Shown here piece by piece: positions 61,725 to 64,000 of a stretch of DNA of 64,000 nucleotides (position 1 is its first letter; the number at the start of each line of letters is the position of its first letter). The translations under genes were made by a program, and so were the position numbers. The notes beneath the pieces are model-generated. The model had not been told where the DNA came from. It saw only the letters and a list, made by a program, of their open reading frames with translations, and did not search any database. Origin of the DNA: Paenibacillus sp. 1001270B_150601_E10 (GTDB lineage Bacteria > Bacillota > Bacilli > Paenibacillales > Paenibacillaceae); the NCBI RefSeq assembly GCF_015558675.1, contig NZ_JADMOL010000001.1, forward strand, positions 258,799-322,798. The letters are read 5' to 3'.

Positions 61725-62192
61725 CTATTTTAACTGATTAGTCAAGTTCGCCATTTCAATTGCTGTTGAAGCAGCTTCCCAACCCTTGTTGCCTGCTTTC
61801 GTTCCGGCACGCTCAATCGCTTGCTCGATCGAGTCAGTCGTCAATACGCCAAAGACTGTTGGAACGCCTGTCTTCATGCCAACTTGCGCAACACCCTTCG
61901 CCACTTCGCTGCACACATAATCAAAGTGAGGAGTAGCTCCACGAATAACTGCTCCGAGTGTAATAACGGCATCGTACTTTCCACTCTCAGCCATCTTTTG
62001 TGCGATCAGTGGAATTTCGAATGCGCCTGGAACCCAAGCAACATCGATCTCTTCGTCTTTCACACCATGGCGGTTGAGTGCATCCAGCGCGCCGGATACG
62101 AGCTTGGATACAATAAACTCATTAAAACGTCCTGCTACGATTCCGTATTTTAATCCATTCGATACGAGATGTCCTTCAAAAATGTGTGGCAT
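61725..62192 (-). CDS. ribH: 6,7-dimethyl-8-ribityllumazine synthase
   Basis: RibH condenses the pyrimidine and the four-carbon unit to lumazine. The 155-residue protein shows [47 protein letters not shown] (catalytic histidine), and [12 protein letters not shown]. Last gene of the rib operon in this window. Confidence 0.97.
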   Translation of the reverse strand: MPHIFEGHLVSNGLKYGIVAGRFNEFIVSKLVSGALDALNRHGVKDEEIDVAWVPGAFEIPLIAQKMAESGKYDAVITLGAVIRGATPHFDYVCSEVAKGVAQVGMKTGVPTVFGVLTTDSIEQAIERAGTKAGNKGWEAASTAIEMANLTNQLK

Positions 62193-62282
62193 TATTCATC
62201 ATCCTCCAACATGTATAGTAATAAAGTTGTACTTATAATTAGACCTTATCAATGGAAAGGATTATTTCCCCTCCTTGAATGA

Positions 62283-63515
62283 TCAACGCTCGTTTTGTTC
62301 CATATCATCAAACTTCAGCATATGACCAAGCTTCTCTTGCTTCGTGTGCAGGTAGCGCGCATTGTCTTTATTCTCCGGCATTTGAATCGGTACGCGCTCA
62401 ACAACTTCGAGTCCATATCCCTCTAGTCCTTTGATCTTGCGGGGATTATTCGTCATCAGACGAATTTGGCGCACACCAAGATCTTTAAGAATTTGAGCAC
62501 CGATGCCGTATTCTCTTAAATCTGCCGGAAAGCCGAGCTTAAGATTCGCTTCAACCGTATCATAACCCTGCTCTTGCAGTTCATATGCTTTAAGCTTGTT
62601 AATCAAGCCGATACCGCGTCCTTCCTGGCGCATGTAGAGCAACACGCCATTGCCTTCCTTCTCAATCATCGTAAGCGCCGCTTCCAGCTGTGGACCGCAG
62701 TCGCATCGATGGGAGTGAAAGACGTCTCCTGTCAAGCATTCAGAATGGACGCGGACAAGAACCGGTTTATTGGGTTCAATCTTGCCTTTGATCATGGCAA
62801 CATGCTCCTTATTGTCCACCTCATTCGTATAAGCGGCAATACGGAATGTGCCAAAGTCTGTCGGAAGATTCACTTCAATCTCATGATGCACCAGGCTTTC
62901 TTTTTCATTGCGGTACTTAATCAGATCACGAATACAGATCAACTTCAGATCATGCTGCTTCTTGAACTCCATAAGATCCGGCAAACGTGCCATTGTGCCG
63001 TCTTCCTTAATAATCTCGCAAATAACGCCTGCTGGACTTGCACCGCTAAGACGTGCCAGGTCAACAGCTGCTTCGGTATGACCAGCGCGCTGCAGAACTC
63101 CGCCCTTTTTCGCGATCAGCGGGAAAATATGACCTGGACGGCGGAAATCTTCAGCCTTCGTACTGTCTTCAATCATCGCTTTTATGGTTAAAGACCGCTC
63201 ATATGCCGATATCCCTGTATCCGTATCAACATGGTCAATCGATACTGTAAATGCTGTTCCATGATTGTCAGTGTTATGAGCAACCATTGGCGGCAAATCA
63301 AGCTTCTCCGCGCATTCTGGGGTGATTGGCACGCAAACAAGCCCTCTGCCTTCTGTAATCATAAAATTAATGACCTCTGGCGTCGCGTGATCTGCAAGCG
63401 CAATAAAGTCGCCTTCATTTTCACGATCTTCATCATCTACGACGATAATAACTTTTCCTTGCTTCAAATCTTGAAGAGCATCTTCAATCGAATCGAATAT
63501 CATTGGCTCATTCAT
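62283..63515 (-). CDS. ribBA: bifunctional DHBP synthase / GTP cyclohydrolase II
   Basis: A fusion of RibB (residues about 1-203; [30 protein letters not shown]) and RibA (about 204-410; zinc cysteines in [26 protein letters not shown]). It supplies both starting units of riboflavin. 410 residues is the normal length. Between ribE and ribH. Confidence 0.97.
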   Translation of the reverse strand: MNEPMIFDSIEDALQDLKQGKVIIVVDDEDRENEGDFIALADHATPEVINFMITEGRGLVCVPITPECAEKLDLPPMVAHNTDNHGTAFTVSIDHVDTDTGISAYERSLTIKAMIEDSTKAEDFRRPGHIFPLIAKKGGVLQRAGHTEAAVDLARLSGASPAGVICEIIKEDGTMARLPDLMEFKKQHDLKLICIRDLIKYRNEKESLVHHEIEVNLPTDFGTFRIAAYTNEVDNKEHVAMIKGKIEPNKPVLVRVHSECLTGDVFHSHRCDCGPQLEAALTMIEKEGNGVLLYMRQEGRGIGLINKLKAYELQEQGYDTVEANLKLGFPADLREYGIGAQILKDLGVRQIRLMTNNPRKIKGLEGYGLEVVERVPIQMPENKDNARYLHTKQEKLGHMLKFDDMEQNER

Positions 63516-63600
63516 GAGTTCATTTCTCCCTTCTCTGCTATCCGCTGCGAAGCAACCTGCTTGAACAGCTTTTATCTATTTCGTAGGCGTTTTACACTCC

Positions 63601-64000
63601 TTAGAAAAACCCATTTTCAGCTAAGAAATCCTTGCTTAAGCTCGATTTCGGAGACGCTTGCGGCTCGTCTTTTCTCCCGTATCGCAGCAAATGCTCCAAA
63701 TATTTCCCCAGCACATCGCATTCAATATTGACCTTATCGCCAGGCTTCTTATAGGCAAGCACGGTTTCTTGCAGCGTATGAGGAATAATGGATACCGCAA
63801 ATCCTTCCTCGTCTGCTTTTGTCAAAGTAAGACTAATGCCATCAATCGTTATGGAACCTCGCGGAATGAGATACCTCGGATCAATTTCATTTCCTAGAGC
63901 CCGGAACTCAAAACGAATGGCATTCGCGTCCGGTGTACGATTAGTTATGGTCGCTACGCCGTCCACATGTCCTTGAACAATATGCCCGCCGAATCTTCCA
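63601..64000 (-). CDS. ribE: riboflavin synthase alpha chain, partial (N-terminus beyond right edge)
   Basis: RibE dismutates two lumazines to riboflavin. The frame is open to the right edge, reading GRFGGHIVQGHVDGVATI, the conserved centre of the first lumazine-synthase-like barrel, then RGSITIDGISLT and NIECDVLGKYLEHLL of the second. About 133 residues are present, ending ENGFF at 63601; the start and the first 70-80 residues lie outside. ribD and any FMN riboswitch are expected beyond the edge. Confidence 0.95.
   Translation of the reverse strand, partial: GRFGGHIVQGHVDGVATITNRTPDANAIRFEFRALGNEIDPRYLIPRGSITIDGISLTLTKADEEGFAVSIIPHTLQETVLAYKKPGDKVNIECDVLGKYLEHLLRYGRKDEPQASPKSSLSKDFLAENGFF

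Noticed and set aside
63516-63600. FMN riboswitch for the rib genes
   Set aside because: The gap between ribBA and ribE is only 85 bases with no RFN-like sequence; a riboswitch would lie beyond the right edge.

Overview
This window looks like a chromosomal backbone segment of a Paenibacillus-type, endospore-forming, low-to-mid GC Gram-positive bacterium. The evidence is the gene content (spoIVA, spmA/spmB, dacB, a ytfJ/gerW homolog, ypeB, a spoVIF-like gene), strong purine-rich ribosome binding sites, frequent GTG/TTG starts, and a gene order that follows the Bacillus subtilis stretch from rib through res, serA, ypb/ypd, ypf, der/gpsA, spoIVA, hbs/mtrB, hep/men and aro to trp. Nearly all genes are on the minus strand. 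The exceptions are serA and one broken metallophosphoesterase gene. I see no rRNA or tRNA genes, CRISPR array, prophage or insertion sequence.

Layout. 1-16.4 kb is the aromatic supraoperon region: trpEDCFB (trpB cut by the left edge), aroH, aroB, aroC, a 62-residue small protein, cheR, ndk, hepT, then mqnA-ubiX-ubiA (futalosine-type menaquinone synthesis), menG, hepS, an unknown anchored protein, mtrB (TRAP) and hbs. A run of ten regularly spaced UAG/GAG triplets sits between the trp promoter and an intrinsic terminator, a TRAP attenuator matching the mtrB gene 11 kb away. 16.5-22.1 kb is an insertion relative to B. subtilis: a ribose-type sugar ABC transporter with a candidate cre site, a zinc alcohol dehydrogenase and a small unknown protein. 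22.2-31.8 kb holds spoIVA, a T-box-controlled glnS, a YphF-like lipoprotein, a ferredoxin/nucleotidyltransferase-like/ferredoxin cassette, a DUF2768 protein, two iron-uptake genes with Fur boxes, and a spoVIF-like gene. 31.8-39.5 kb is gpsA, plsY, der, yphA-like, the S1 homolog, plsC, cmk, a ypfB-like gene and ypfA (PilZ). 39.5-46.6 kb holds the metallophosphoesterase pseudogene, ypeB without sleB, prsW, mecB (ypbH) and the ypbG/ypbF/ypbD-like genes. 47 kb is serA behind a serine T-box. 49-54.7 kb is resABCDE (cytochrome c maturation and redox two-component system). 54.9-61.7 kb is rluB, spmBA, dacB, ytfJ, ytfI-like, ytkL-like, scpB and scpA. The right end is ribH, ribBA and partial ribE.

The main surprise is in the trp operon. 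The trpE reading frame is intact and its stop overlaps the trpD start, but the encoded protein lacks about 75 residues of the chorismate-binding catalytic core, including the expected AGTRxRG and DLxRNDxGR motifs. trpD and trpF also carry changes at normally conserved motifs. Other signs of decay or divergence are a glutaminyl-tRNA synthetase with HVGS in place of HIGH, a GpsA whose first Rossmann glycine is Val, a one-base frameshift at the end of the siderophore-binding lipoprotein gene, and the metallophosphoesterase gene with a frameshift and an amber codon. All functional calls rest on motif recognition and gene order; no database search was run.
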